A stretch of 64,000 nucleotides of DNA from Rhizoctonia solani (GCF_016906535.1 NC_057379.1:744001-808000), one strand, 5' to 3'; counted from the stretch's first letter, positions 35,924 through 48,666 are shown. Translations and numbers: made by a program. Notes: generated from the sequence alone by a model not told the origin.

Positions 35924-37041
35924 ATGTATTCTCAAACATACTCTTCATATAAAGCCTCAGATAGACGAGGTATGTGTTACCTCTAAAAACAAGTAGGTTG
36001 CTCACAAGACCGTATAATTTAGGTTCGGATTCAAGCTCGGGTAGTACTTTCGTTGGAGGTGATTACTTTGCTCTGAGTTCCGGCTTGGAAATCAAGAGCG
36101 GGTGCACCCCTGCAACAGTAAAGGTGGAAAGGGACATGCAACAGGTCAGGTCTTGAACTAAAATCACTGATTGGGTTTTCAGCTAAAAGATTTAATTTTG
36201 CGCACCCTGCAGATAACTGTAGAAGGTAGCGTGTAAAATAGATCTGTTCACTTGATAAGACTTGACTGACCGATCGGAAAGGGTGTCGGACGCTGGGAGT
36301 TGTCTCCACTTTTATCGCCGGGGTGGAATCGCAATGTCTCGGGATGGTTACTGATGTCAAGGACTCACCTCGTCCCCGGGTTATCGAGGCCGCGAGTGCA
36401 TTGCTTCTAACCGGACTATTATTATCGTCGTTTGGAGCTGCCCTTGCATTACTCGCAGCTCGATGGTTTGAGTAAGTAGAGACAATAAACGTCCAAGTAT
36501 ATGTTGTATGGTTGACTAATCGTATATTATTAGTTTACTGAAAGATGAAGAGGTTGAAATATTGGAACTCCAATGGAGTTGTGCTCGAAGGCAACGTAAA
36601 TGTACTAAAGGAAGCGAACCTGACAACGAGAGCAAGTCACAAATTGATGTCATCATAGACGGTCATGAAAAACACTGGAAGGACTTCCTAGTGGCAAAGG
36701 CTGTGAGCGCAACCCTTTTTGTCGTCTTCGGGTAAGTACCGTTTTCTTCGTGCTTGATCAAGCGTAACCTCAAAGTACTTGACGATAGTGGATTTATCAC
36801 ATTCGTGGCAGCAATGGTCTTGTACAGCTGGGTAGCCCATCGGTTGACCACAGCCATTGTTACTACAGTTATTGCTGTGGTGAGTATCCCATTCGTACAT
36901 GTCAGAGATATGTATACTTTCAAAAGATTATGAGCTGATAATCATTCTTAGCTGGGAACCTGTCTAATTGTCACCATGCACTTAGACTTTGAATTCAAAG
37001 GAACTCTTCGATACATGTCCTTCGAGAGGATAAGGATTTAA
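35924..37041 (+). CDS. Three-pass transmembrane protein, unknown function
   Basis: Seven exons: 35924-35969, 36023-36144, 36213-36225 (13 nt microexon), 36282-36471, 36534-36731, 36789-36879 and 36952-37041. All splice in phase to 249 aa. The N-terminal third is soluble (MYSQTYSSYKASDRRG...). Hydrophobic segments lie at LLLTGLLLSSFGAALALLAA, then VAKAVSATLFVVFGGFITFV, then AIVTTVIAVLGTCLIVTMHL. They are separated by a polar loop with Cys/Arg/Lys and Glu clusters and a KHWKDFLVAK motif. It resembles a family of uncharacterised membrane proteins that I associate with Rhizoctonia. Function and membrane are unknown. The frame is intact, which supports the microexon. Confidence 0.75.
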
Positions 37042-37727
37042 GCTTGAAGAACATGAGCCTTCTGATGGGGGATGATTAAAGTATGATCGTACAATATGGT
37101 ATGATATTGGGCTTTGCCTATTTATAGGGTGTGGGGATCATGGGTATGGTCGTTCTTTGCGTGGTGCAGCTATGGCATTCATTTTGTGTTTATCTTTGGA
37201 ATTCCCTATATGGATATGTTTGCTATTTCCTGAATGGATATGTTTGCTTTTGAGTTTTGATAGTGAACATGTACTATACAAGTACAGAGTTTCAGCATAG
37301 CAATATGTGGGATATGTTCCGAAGAGGGAACTGAATATGTCTTTTGTATGAACATGCATTTATAGCCATAGCTAGTAGTTACCGCACTATTGGCACTCTC
37401 GGAATATTTTCATGGAAATTTGTTTACTCAAGTGACGAGGAGAATCTCTGTTTGAGAAACCATACACATGAGGTTCGACGGCCCCTAGTCTTATCACCCA
37501 TCTCGATCACTGTGCATATACAATATATATCCAAGTTGTGCGATGCAAATATACCGCGCATATATGCACCAAAAAGGTTCAATCCTCGATTCATTCAATC
37601 AAGAAACATATACTAATTATACAGTGATTCAGACCGGCACTAACGCCTCGAACTCTATCTCACATCTAACAATTGTTGTACAGTTGCTTGGAACGACGCT
37701 CAGCAGTCATAGCTATTACGAATCACA
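37042..37727. other. Convergent intergenic region
   Basis: No supported gene. It contains two close copies of ATGGATATGTTTGCT (about 37205 and 37232). Confidence 0.4.
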
Positions 37728-39802
37728 TCAGCTTACAGTCACAGAGATAAGAATCAGTAACGCACCAGCAATCAAAGCGGCACCCATGCCGGATCCATCT
37801 TCGGCATGGTGGGTGACAATGTTTTTGCCCTTGTCTCCAAAAATGTCTATCAGAGCCTCGTGGACTCTGTCGGCGAATCCTGGGTATTTCTGCGCAATAA
37901 TAGAGCGGATTTAGTATGAAACAAAGGCAAGGAAATAATACCCGAAATTTCTTCCGAGACATCACATCGGCTGGGTGTGGGAGGCGTGGGGGGACTGGGA
38001 TCAGAGCAATTCGAGACTCACGCTATACAAACTACCATCCGCGGCGACAGAGCATCCCTCATCCAGATAACCTCCCTTGGTGACAAGGGCAGCGATGCCG
38101 CATGCGCTCAGCCTTGCAGCCCTACGACCGACAAGCTTCGCCAGTGCCCTGGGTCCAAAATTTCAGCATCCCCTCACCCTAACGCTCCCAATTCCTCCCT
38201 CGGCTCACCTGAAGAATTGCCTCTCCGCCAAAGTAGTCTCAATTCCATAGAAGTGCGTAAAGATCCCGACAATCGTTAAAAGCTCATCGGTGGGATCGGA
38301 CTCCATAAGGGATAGGAAGGCAGTATCGAAAGAATAGGCCTTTTCGATTTTGTACGTATTTTGACCCAGGAATAAAACACCCTCATCGATGAGTTCGCAA
38401 ACAATGAGACGCAGAATTTCCCCGAGATACCGACCAGAGATGAGTTTCTGAACAAAAAAAACGGATTGGTTATTGTGGATATAGAATTGGGGCGGATATA
38501 CCTCGAAAGCTTGTTCTCCTGGTTTGTTGCTAGTTTCGTCGACAATAACATCGTATTTAGTTCGAGGCAAATGTTGGTGCTCGAATGAATCAAATGCACC
38601 CTAGAAAAGCCATTCATTGAGTCACATGTGAGCTCAATCAACTAGACTAAATGTCATAGCGGCAACTCACCCATTCGCAATTGATAGCCATCAACTCATC
38701 ATCCGGAAGACCAAGATGCTTGATCTTGGGAATATTCGAAATCTAAGCGTATTGGGGCGCCACGCCCGGGTCAATGCCGCTCCACCGTCCCGTGAAAGAT
38801 CTCAAACCTTTTCCATATAGGCAGCGTTACACCCCGTGCCCAAAATGACCGCGATCTTGGTGCGGGGGTTAACATAGCTCGAGGCGATGAGTGTACCGGT
38901 CGTATCGTTGATGAGGGCAGTCATCTTGATCGGCACCTGAGCCTTTTCCAAGGACTTTCTGAACATCTCGGCAACGTCTCGTCCTTCGGTGTTGGGTGCA
39001 CCAAAGCCCTTGGTCCAGCGAATAAGCTTGCCATGATCAATCCTATCCTGGGCACACGGATAGCTGAAAGTAAACCCGAGTGGGAGTGCGCCATCCGGCC
39101 CAAGCTGAAGACCTTCTCCTAGGTGAGACTGAATAAACGTCTTGAGACACTCGGCACAGAAATCAAATAGCTTCTCGCCGTCCTCCTGCTTTTGTTCTTC
39201 AGTCAAACGATACTTGGTCTGTGTGATTTCGAATTTGCCGTTGGTAAGGAGCGTGACGAGACAGACACGGAGATTGGTTCCTCCCAGATCGACCGCGAGG
39301 TAGTCGCCGCTTTCCTGGCCATGGGGCCACCCAAATACGAATGCGGGGATCATGGGCTGAAATGAAACATCAATGAAGAGTCATCATTGGGCATTATCGA
39401 ATGTACTCACCACAACCTGGTCGTACTCGGCCAGTCCCTTTTCAAGTGTCTCGTCGAACGAATCGACGATCATGCGCATACGCTGAGGGGTAAGGGTGAA
39501 CAGACTCTCGTACTTGCGCAGATGGTCCGTCATCGTCTTCTTTGTCGCATGGGGGAGTTCATTTCCATCTTGCGTACGAGTGTGGTACGCAAGAGTCATT
39601 CCAGACGGCGTCATCAGACTACCAGAGCCTACGCGATGAGTCGCGTTGCTTGTCGATTAGCAGTAATCCCCAGTACCCAATCCAAGCCATACTCACCTCG
39701 ACGGCTGTTCCCCGGCGAATGATGGAACGAAGGCCTACGAATGGCCTTGACCATATCATCGTCGGTCAGATGGGGCATCAACGGCTTGATTGCGCTCGCC
39801 AT
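37728..39802 (-). CDS. HXK1: Hexokinase
   Basis: Cytosolic enzyme phosphorylating glucose and other hexoses with ATP, the entry step of glycolysis. Multi-exon on the minus strand, all joins in phase, roughly 500 aa. Seen in order: ESLFTLTPQRMRMIVDSFDE, PMIPAFVFGWP, the phosphate-1 loop LAVDLGGTNLRV (about 39290), the sugar-binding region LGFTFSYPCAQ (about 39090) with RWTKGFG, INDTTGTL (about 38900), the adenosine-side GTGCNAAY (about 38830), then GRYLGEILRLIV and ISACGI-like SACGIAALV, ending KNIVTHHAEDGSGMGAALIAG. The stop is TGA 37728-37730. The start at 39802 gives a 35-residue N-terminus that is longer and less conserved than usual. Whether it also senses sugar, as in yeast Hxk2, cannot be told. 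The frame is intact. Confidence 0.9.
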
Positions 39803-40053
39803 GGTCGTTGGTGGTCGTTGGTACGGATCCCTGCACCCCAAGCTACGATACTGACGTCAATTTCAATTACCCGCACGTGAGAGCCACAACTCTTAATTTT
39901 ATCCGAGGGCAATCCTAACCCTATTCTGATATAAAACCTATGTACTATATAGACGTATGTATATGCAACATGACAACAACAAAGATATCACAACAGAGAC
40001 AAGAGGAGAGAGAGAAAAAAAAGATATAAAAATCCAGTATCCATACAGTCATA

Positions 40054-43000
40054 TCATGCATTCGTATTCACCACATACCCGCCTCCATCTCTCCCAGGGA
40101 TCACATTCCCATTCGGCAAGCTCCCATTCGATACACTCCCACTTCGGGCTGGTGGCGTAGTGAGAGGGGCGAACATCGGGGTCATCGGTCGGCTGGCCAG
40201 AGGAGTAGCCGGGGCAGAACGATTGTGCGCCATGTGCGCCTTGATCAAGTGACCAGCCGCCAACGCGCTCATAAGACTCAACTCGCCGGCCATGACGGCT
40301 GCGCAGATGACACGTGCGAGGCGGCGTGCATTGTGTCCGGGAGATGTAGGGTGTGCACCTCTGAGACCGAGCATATCAAGCATCGCGCCCTGGGGTTCGA
40401 GGATAGTTCCACCGCCGACGGTACCGCATTCGATAGAGGGCATAGAGCAGGTCATGAGCAAGTCTTCACCGCCATTAATCCTAAAACCACCCAATTCTCA
40501 TTCAATACCTCATCAACCCAAAACGGGCAATAATAATAGACTCACGCTTCCATCAAAGTTATACAATTCGAACTCTCAACGTTTTGCGCAGGGTCCTGGC
40601 CAGTCGCCAAAAACATGGCAGTGAGGATATTGGCAGCATGGGCATTGAAACCTCCGATCGAGCCAGCCATCGCGCTCCCGATCAAGTTCTTCTTGATGTT
40701 CAAGTTGACCAAGTCCGCGACCGTAGTCTTGAGCACCGACTTGACGACCTTGCCGGGTATAACAGCCTCAGCAACGACCGACTTGCCACGCCCCTCGATC
40801 CAGTTGATAGCAGCCGGCTTCTTGTCCGTGCAGTAGTTACCGCTGAGCGCGAGGACGCTCATCTCGGGGAAGTACTCGCTCATAGTCTCGAGTGCCCTTT
40901 CCGTGCCCTTGGAAATCATGTTCATGCCCATGGCATCACCAGTCGACGTAGCAAAGCGGACATAGAGAGTGCGGCCGGCGATCGTGGTCTTGAGCTTTTG
41001 GAGACGAGCAAAACGAGAAGTCGAGTCAAATGCATCGCGGAGGATGGAAGCACCTATACACCTAAATTAGCAATAATCCAATAATTCTCATTGGTTCAGG
41101 GCTCACCTTTTGGAGAATCGACCCATCGCTTGCTTGGGCCGCGAGGGTAACACTGGGGAACTCGATAGCGGGTCCACGGGTCATAGCATCCTGGGTCAAG
41201 ACGGTGGTAACTCCTCCCCCGGCGTTCAAAGCCTTGCATCCGCGCGAGGTCGAGGCAACCAAGGTACCCTCGGCAGTAGCCATAGGAATAGGATACGACT
41301 CGCCGTCGATGATCAATGGTCCAGCAATACCAAGAGGGATAGGCATGTAACCGACGACATTTTCGCAGCAGGCACCCTGAACACGAGCATAGTCATAGTT
41401 CTTCATAGGCAGCGCCGAAGCTTCAAGAGTCTTGGTTGCAGAAGCACGAGCTGGAAAACACCGTTAGTCGCGATACTCGAGAGAAAATACGAAACAACTC
41501 ACAAATCAATGCACGACGAATCCTAACCGCACGCTCAAAATCGCTCAAAACCTTCTCCAAAGCATAAGGGGCGATCTTTCCACGTTGACCGAGCAAAATG
41601 ACTTCCTCATCAGTCAACGTAGAGGGACCGTCGGCCTCGAAGACCTTGAGAACCTCGTCATACTCCCTTCGGCCGATCGAAGCCTTGTCACCGCTCGGAG
41701 TACCAAGGGGAGTATTGATAGCAATTTCTTCGCGCTCACGAGTGGCGGGGGGTTCAGGGGAAGGAGAGGGTTCAGGAGCAGGAGGGGGGATATCAGAACC
41801 AGTATCGACTTGCAAAGCACCAGTGCCGTGTCCGTTAGCAAGAGGCTTGTGTTCCTCTTTCTTCCCATCTTCTTCCTTGGCAGCATAATCGACGGCACCA
41901 GCAAATGTAACAACGCCAGGAGCCTTGATAGGGAACCCATGGCTCGTCGCACCGCTACCAATACCCTTGAGGAGATAGCCGTTCAGGAAAACGGAGACTG
42001 CGAGTGCGAGTACAATCCATTTGCTCAGAATCGGATCACCGACAAGAGTGGACCATTCAGACATGAACGAATCAAAGCGACCTTGGGAATGAACAGAGGT
42101 ATCAAAGTGGACATCCTTGGCGCTGGCGTTGAGCTTCTTGGATGCGAGAGGAGAGATAACCTTGACATGAACGGGAGGGCCGGCACGAACGAGAAGAGCC
42201 TCTCCACCAGCATCGTTGACAATTTGGTTGAGCGCAGCAGCAATAATCGGAGACGAAAGATCGACACGAGAAGGAGGCTGCTGAGCAGTGCGTTGGATGT
42301 GCGAAAAGTAGGTGTGACGCTTGAGCGCGGTTGCTGGAGTAAGAGTGGTGCAAAGATTGAGCACGTGAAGAGACAAGAAAGCGACAATCTGGACGATGGA
42401 CCGGATCGAGACATGAAAGGAAGACCCAGGCACGCGTGGCGAAAATTCGTTCGACAGCCGTATGATGCAAGGCGTGGCAATATTGTCAGAAAATCATCCC
42501 GGTCATACCCGCGTAATTACTCACGAGCAGCAACTTTAGACGCGCAGCAGGACTCTCGACCTCATCAGCGCCAGATCCCTTGACACCAAATAGAGTATTC
42601 GAATGCGCTTCTGAACGGGCAGTGACTCTTCTACGCGCTCGCGCTCGGAGCGCCTCGCACTCCTCAAAGTCTTGATGCGGTTGACCTGAGCACAGCAGGA
42701 CATGAGCACGTAAATAGAACATGCGTAATTATGACTCACCTCGGTCATGACGTTCAGGATGGCCACGTAAAAAGTGAAAAGCGCAGCACAGTCGCAAGCG
42801 AGAATCAATGCAGCAAGGGCGCAGAACTCCTTCAAGCCGCCTACACCGCTCGCAGCTCCGAGTCCGAGTACAGCAATTTCTATGGCATAGTCACGGACAA
42901 CACCAGGTCCTACCGAATCGACAGCTTCCCGAACGACTTGAGCAGCCGTCTTGGCCGAACTCGAGCTTGGCTTGAGTGCAGATGGAGTAGGAGATGATGC

Positions 43001-44543
43001 AGAGGCGCGTCTGGCAGGAGTTATGATCCCCGAGATGGGTGTAAAACTAGGGTGCGAGAAGACGGCACGAGCGATGCGAAGGGGCTTGTCAAATCCAACG
43101 GTTATGACGAGGAAGGGTAGTGCTTCGGTGAGGGCAACAGGATCGAGGGGGATGCCGAGCAGTAGTGAGAGGGGCAGCGAAATAACAAACGCAAAGGTGC
43201 TCGAGATGAGAATGGTAGAGGCTGAGTAGGAGAACATATTTGTTAGCATCGTAAAAAGAGGAAACGGATGCCAGGGGAACTGATGCGAGAGAGGTGATGA
43301 TACAGTAGATGCAGTTAATGAAGTCATTGTGATATAGGAAGAACGAAGAACAAGATGTGTAGAACGAAAAGGCAATAAGTCAAACAAGAAAAGTGTGGTA
43401 ATGATGTAGCACGGTGTTAGTCGCGATGTGATATACACCCACGAGGGACCAGCGGGGAATATATTTGGAGGAAGAGCGAAGACAAGATAAGCAATTTATA
43501 GTCGAGGGCAGCCCACGATCAAAAGGCTAAAGCTTCGACGGCGCCACAACCGACGTGGGGTGTATTGTCAGAAGTGAATCAAGTATGACCATGATCTTAT
43601 GAAGGCAAACGAAACAAAGGACAAAAAGTGAGACTCACCAAGCCAGAAGTTTGAGCCAAGCTTCCTGGCCTTGAGAAACAAGTTGACAAAAGTCATGTGC
43701 ATGACGATATAACCTGCGAGTACGATCAAAATGTCTGCAGAGTCGGCACGCTATATATGCCATGGAATGCACCGGGTCCAGGTATTCAGGGGGGCGTGGC
43801 AATGTCAAGAGGAAGAGCATGACCGAATACGGAGGAACGGATTAGCGCGCAGAGCGAAATGAAAAGACCAGATTGGTTAGTGTAGGCGCCAGGAATAGCA
43901 AAGATAACATACCTTTGCGAGGGCCCAAAATCGGGCAAACATGGCTCTAATCGCAAATCCTACCCAACGATCACCGGCATTGACGTCTGGGCCACTCTCG
44001 CCAACCAATTCATACTTCGGATCAGTGTTCGGGTGTTTGCGGTAGCCGATTGCTGACAAACGTCGTGGACGACGGCAAGGAATTTGGCCGGACCATTGGG
44101 CTCTTGAGTGTATAGACAAATTCGGGAGTTGATTCGGCAAGTGCAACACAGTCGTTGGGGACATGGGAGCGACAGAGAGAGCGGGAAAAGTTGGAGACTG
44201 TGTCGAACATTGCAGGTGAAAGTTCCTTGTTTTCGGGGCGGGCCTGGGAGCGCAGACCACCAGTGGGACCGACGTCGGGCTGGAAAACCATATGGACGAG
44301 GTCCCTTTTGGAGTTGGAGGCAATCCACTGTGCCTCGTCGGCAGGCCAGCCAGCGCCTCAGTCGAGCATATGCCGGTTCGAGTCGGGCCGAGCTTGCGGA
44401 ATAGGGTACAACAACTTCAGATGTTTTGAACGCGTGCAGAACCTGGAAATACGCTAGTGTGACAATGACAAAGTCGATACAATAAATTCGATCGGTTGCT
44501 GAGACGGATAGGCCGACACTGCGCGCAATAGTCCGCGCAACAT
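40054..44543 (-). CDS. HMG1: 3-hydroxy-3-methylglutaryl-CoA reductase
   Basis: Rate-limiting enzyme of the mevalonate/ergosterol pathway, in the ER membrane. Exons read on the minus strand: 44543-43913, 43750-43639, 43221-42740, 42685-42525, 42388-41503, 41450-41107, 41053-40546 and 40480-40054. The N-terminus is followed by a sterol-sensing membrane region ([50 protein letters not shown]). A linker region follows, then the catalytic core: [66 protein letters not shown] and the His-containing end ([15 protein letters not shown]). The C-terminal 50 residues are a Pro/Ser/Gly tail. One-base losses break the frame in exon 1 (several, about 44480-44050), exon 4 (about 42590) and exon 6 (about 41135). 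Intron 2, at 417 nt, is far longer than the others. Confidence 0.9.
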
Positions 44544-45910
44544 CTTGCCCAATTAACACGAATTAAACCAAGCCTATATTTACAATTCGTCAGCTACCGA
44601 CCTATAAAAACACGTCGCGGCTCACCTAGAGTGTGGTGGTACGACCGATTTTTCGCTGGGGGGTATTTCTGTCGGATCCAAATCGCACCTCACTGAAAAA
44701 GGGTCTAGACCCTCGACATTTCAAACCCCCCCACTTCCCCCCACAACCCACTCGCGTACGACGACTACAAATACTCCACCCTTGGCCCATGGGTGTCGTA
44801 ACACTCCTCCGACGTCGACATACACGTCCTCGACGCGGGAAATCTCGTGTTCAACAAAATGCGGCGTTATCGTACCATCAAATTAGAACCTGATCGAACC
44901 ACACACGTCCCTAATCTAAGACCCGATCCTCAATGTGTGCGATACGCGTTTCCTAGAATTTGCCTGGAATCAGCCCAGACAGAAATAAGCCAATCAGCGT
45001 CGCTATTATTACTCACACCCGTCACTATGCCTGTGTACGTCATCCCAAGTCGAGTACCTGTGCAGCGATGCAGACAACTTGCGCTTGCGGGGCCTGGCGG
45101 TACGTTATGGCTCCACTGGCGATCGAATGCGATGTTCTGCTCCTCATCTTCCTATCAAGGTACAACTATCCACCACCATCATTATCGTGGATGTGCGTCT
45201 CGGATATGGGACAGCTCGCGTGCTTGAGATCATGATCCGCGGGCCCGATCCCACATGGCCTGTCGCGGGCGCTAACGAACCTCGCGCACGACTCTTCATG
45301 CCATCAATGACCGAGCTCCTTGGTACCCTGGACGATATTCACGCTATTCCCGGACCACTACTTTTGTTCGAAACCACGAGCTCTAGTCCTGTTCGCCCAG
45401 AGTGATATGTCGGACCACGTCATAATTGCTCTTCATATCCTGTCATACATGCCCACTCTGGTTGTCCCAGCCACGCTCAGGGAGACATACCTTGTGGTTT
45501 ATCCTTCCCGTGGCTATCTACTAGTACATAACCGTTATCTACGCTCCTCCCACTTTGCATCTCAACTACACATACACAGACAACATCCGTTCGGCAAAGG
45601 TTGCGTCACAGTTATTGCTGCACACGGACGAGCAATCCGATCACTCACTCGCAAATGCCAACGAAATGCATATTCTGTCTCAAATGATATCCACATCCAC
45701 ATTCCCTCTCAGAAATAGTAAACCATCCCCAAACCCCGTCTGATCTCACTCCCCGGACCGGGACAATGGGGGGACGATCAAATAGACTGCAACTCGCTCT
45801 ATTGACGCGTACAGACACACAACCCTTGGGCGGCGCCCCTTTTCGTCTTCTCGGGGCACAGCCTGGTTTTCCCGGACGACGGGACGGGGACGACGAGTAT
45901 CATTTTCTTA
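44544..45910. other. Region upstream of HMG-CoA reductase, no assignable gene
   Basis: It contains plus-strand open stretches (about 44850-45720) with coding-like composition. I can neither splice them convincingly nor match them to a family. The HMG-CoA reductase promoter lies at the left end. Confidence 0.35.
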
Positions 45911-45912
45911 TA

Positions 45913-45935
45913 CAGTAGTACCCCTTGACTTGCAT
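45913..45935 (+). repeat. Left terminal inverted repeat of the pogo element
   Basis: 23 bp, CAGTAGTACCCC then TTGACTTGCAT. It matches the reverse complement of 48059-48082 except for one fewer C in the C run. Confidence 0.85.
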
Positions 45936-46069
45936 ATTGATGGTTGTGAAACTGGCATTTTTGACACCGGACTTTGGGCTGTCCGAGCACCGCCCTCCAA
46001 ATATGTACATCGCGAGAGCACGAAGAGCTTCCAGATTTGTAAGCTAGGGTGGTTTTTTTAGCTTCTGGG

Positions 46070-47805
46070 TCACATAGACGGGATTTGGCCACCCGAGGGC
46101 ATATATCTATGATATACAGGAAAATATATACACAGAGTAAGAATACATGCGAGTGAAAATTTTCTAATACTGCCAACCAGCCTGGTCTGGTGAAAATTCA
46201 AGCGTCGGAAATCATCAGCGCCCCAGGCGTCGATGTCTTCATCTTCGACGTGGTTTCCCGTTCGGTACTCACGGTCAGCGATGATCTGCTCCACAATTTC
46301 TAGATCTGTCCACTCGTGCTCGGTTGGCGGGGTTTCGTCAAACACCGAGAGCATTTCGTGAAACAGACTGAGCAAGGTGAGGAAGGCCAGCAGCCTGTTC
46401 CAGAAGCGCTGTCTCGAGTTCCAACGTTGTATTTGGGTGACTATCCAACACTCCTGGGCTATAGTATTCAATAAACAAAAGGTGTTGGGAGGGACAAATC
46501 CCCGTATGTCGCCAGCAATTGACTATCGTTGAGGAGTCACCATGGCCCAGGCTCTATCCGCTAGTTCCATCGCTTGTAGTTGACTGATATTATAAATATC
46601 AGCAATCGAGTGTTCGTCACGAGCAATGGCAAGACGAATAAACTCGTTTATACATTGCCTTGAAGCATCGAATAATACCTGCGTCCATTGGCTGAACCCA
46701 TGCCGTCAGATTTGGCGTAAGGAATTCGATACGGATGTTTGAGTAGTGTGTTACGTGTGTTTGTGATGGCGCATTGTCGCATAATAACAAAATATGCCGC
46801 CTGGTGTTGCATATCAGCGTTAAGCTCGGTTAAGAATCTGCACAGTTAAAGTGAGAAGGATAATCGTAAATTGTATCAAGTGCACTTACATGTTCCAAAT
46901 TGGGCTGGTCATCCAAGCCTTGGTATTCCAGAAGTAATTGTATCCCATATCGGAGCCGTGGGAGCCATTGAAGCATCGAGGACGACATGCACGACCAATG
47001 ATCAAAGGAACTCGTTTGTCTGAGCCATCCATATTCGCACAAAACGCGTAGGTAATTCGAGTCTTGTCTGACTTGACTCCGACATTTGACGGGTAGCATA
47101 ACCACGGCTTGGAACAAGACGAAAGAACAGGCCAGTCTCATCAATATTGTAGATATCCCATGGGGCATAGAGGGAAAGAATTTCACGTAAGCGAATTCTT
47201 TCACCCTCAATATGTACTGGAGATGCAGAGGCAGCATCTCCGTGGAATGTAAACGAGGAAAGCCCCAATCGAGTTTGAAACGGTCCAACCAGCCATGAGA
47301 AAAGTTTAGCTGAGTATCCAAATAGCCTAGCATCTGACAAAAGTAGCGCCCCTTGGCGCATATAACCTCCCCAGTAAGACGAACGTTCTGATGTACCTGA
47401 ATGATCCACTGCGTAAGCGCCAAATCAACCTCCGGGGAGGGTAACAACAGATGTCCGCTTTTGAGACATCCTATTACCATCAGTAGCTACATATTCCCAA
47501 ATATGTCTCCTGCTGGAGCAGACGTGAGATAGTTGATTGGTGGAGAGTTGAGTATCCAGTTTGATGGAGATACAAGACCATAGACTGTTGGGTAAGCTTA
47601 GATTTGTTGAGATGATAAAAGTCTAGTATATAAATCTTGTCATAATAAGTGAGGTGTTGCCTTTTCGGAGCCCGCACAGCGTTGGCAACTGAGAAGTCTC
47701 TGGCGATGACCTCGAGCACGCTAGAAACAGTTCTGAGTAAGTGCATATATGCGCTAAATCACCCCACCTTGGCACGCGGAGGATGATATATACCCTCTGG
47801 ATCAA
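46070..47805 (-). pseudogene. Pogo/Fot1-like transposase (CENP-B type HTH plus DDE_1), broken
   Basis: The N-terminal helix-turn-helix lies at 47746-47480 (YDKIYILDFYHLNKSKLTQQ). A second CENP-B-type HTH region (FSHGWLDRFK) is near 47290. The catalytic DDE_1 region begins with WDIYNIDETGLFFRLVPSRG (about 47165-47105), and a later CDNAPSH-like acidic segment is near 46780. A C-terminal acidic tail (TDLEIVEQIIADREYRTG) lies at about 46310-46250. The frame changes at least five times, so no full protein can be made from this copy. The family is secure from motif order and the terminal repeats. Confidence 0.75.
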
Positions 47806-48058
47806 GAAACGAAGTCATAGAAAATTACGGAGAGTGGTTTAATGACAAAATATCATTATTTTCCTTAAATACAGCATAATGGCAGTGACAATACAACAAA
47901 AAATACATAATATCCATTCGCGTTACCTTTGGCCGGTGAGTGGCTATGCTGCAGTAGCGGGGTGGCTGTGCATAACGGAAAGCGGGTGGCAGAAAGCGCA
48001 ACTGCTGAGATCCCGGCGTTTCCGGTGAAACTCACGTCATTTATGCAAGTAGAGGGGA

Positions 48059-48082
48059 TGCAAGTCAAGGGGGTACTACTGT
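48059..48082 (-). repeat. Right terminal inverted repeat of the pogo element
   Basis: 24 bp ending GGGGGTACTACTG, followed directly by the TA at 48083-48084. Confidence 0.85.
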
Positions 48083-48084
48083 AC

Positions 48085-48664
48085 AGTAGAACCTGAGAAT
48101 TTGTATAACGTTAATTCGTATAAAAGCGGCCTAAATAGGCAATGGGCTTCCCATCAATTATTGGAAATTGTGCCACCCAAAAAGCTGAATGCTGAGTGAG
48201 CCTCACCAACACCTTACAAACCAAGTGGCTTGAGTCATAACCACAGCCAAAATATTTGGCGATTGTGCGCATATAAGGGGTGAAAACGCATGCAAGCTTG
48301 TATTCTACCCTTCAAACACAGTTTGGCTTATTCATGATTGCCCTACTCGATCTACTTAGCAGCCAACAACCAGTCCTTGCTGGAACTACGTACCCTTCCG
48401 CCCGTGAGTTCATAGATGTGGATCAGCACATTGAGACCGGGCCCCACCCTTGGAAGAGGCCATGCTGATGAGATTAGGCAGTCTTACAAGCATATTCTGT
48501 GATGAGGATGTACTTGTCTATTTTATCTTTTATCTATGTTGCTTCTGCAGTACCCCCAGTGATTGCTTTTCCGCTCATTTGTACATGTTGTGAACTCTCT
48601 GTCAATCCGTATAATTGTCCTATTTCCAATTTCCCAAATGTATACAAATTCTCAGGTTCTACTG
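48085..48664. mobile_element. 580 bp MITE with pogo-like ends
   Basis: Perfect 24 bp terminal inverted repeats, 48085-48108 and 48641-48664, beginning CAGTAGAACCTGAGAA, with TA on both sides (48083-48084 and 48665-48666). The inside has no transposase-like coding. The end sequence differs from the neighbouring 2.17 kb element after CAGTAG, so it would be mobilised by a different pogo family. Confidence 0.85.
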
Positions 48665-48666
48665 TA

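Larger units (their letters stand above)
45913..48082 (-). mobile_element. Pogo-family (Tc1/mariner superfamily) DNA transposon, degraded
   Basis: 2.17 kb element bounded by terminal inverted repeats beginning CAGTAGTACCCC and flanked on each side by TA (45911-45912 and 48083-48084), the target duplication expected of this superfamily. It encodes a transposase on the minus strand broken by many frame changes. Confidence 0.85.

Noticed and set aside
41585..42583. A 332-residue open frame on the plus strand
   Set aside because: It is antisense to the HMG-CoA reductase exons, whose motifs are unmistakable, and has no family resemblance itself.
44847..45720. Possible plus-strand gene upstream of HMG-CoA reductase
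   Set aside because: Three frames look partly coding, but I found no consistent splicing and no recognisable motif, so no CDS was called.
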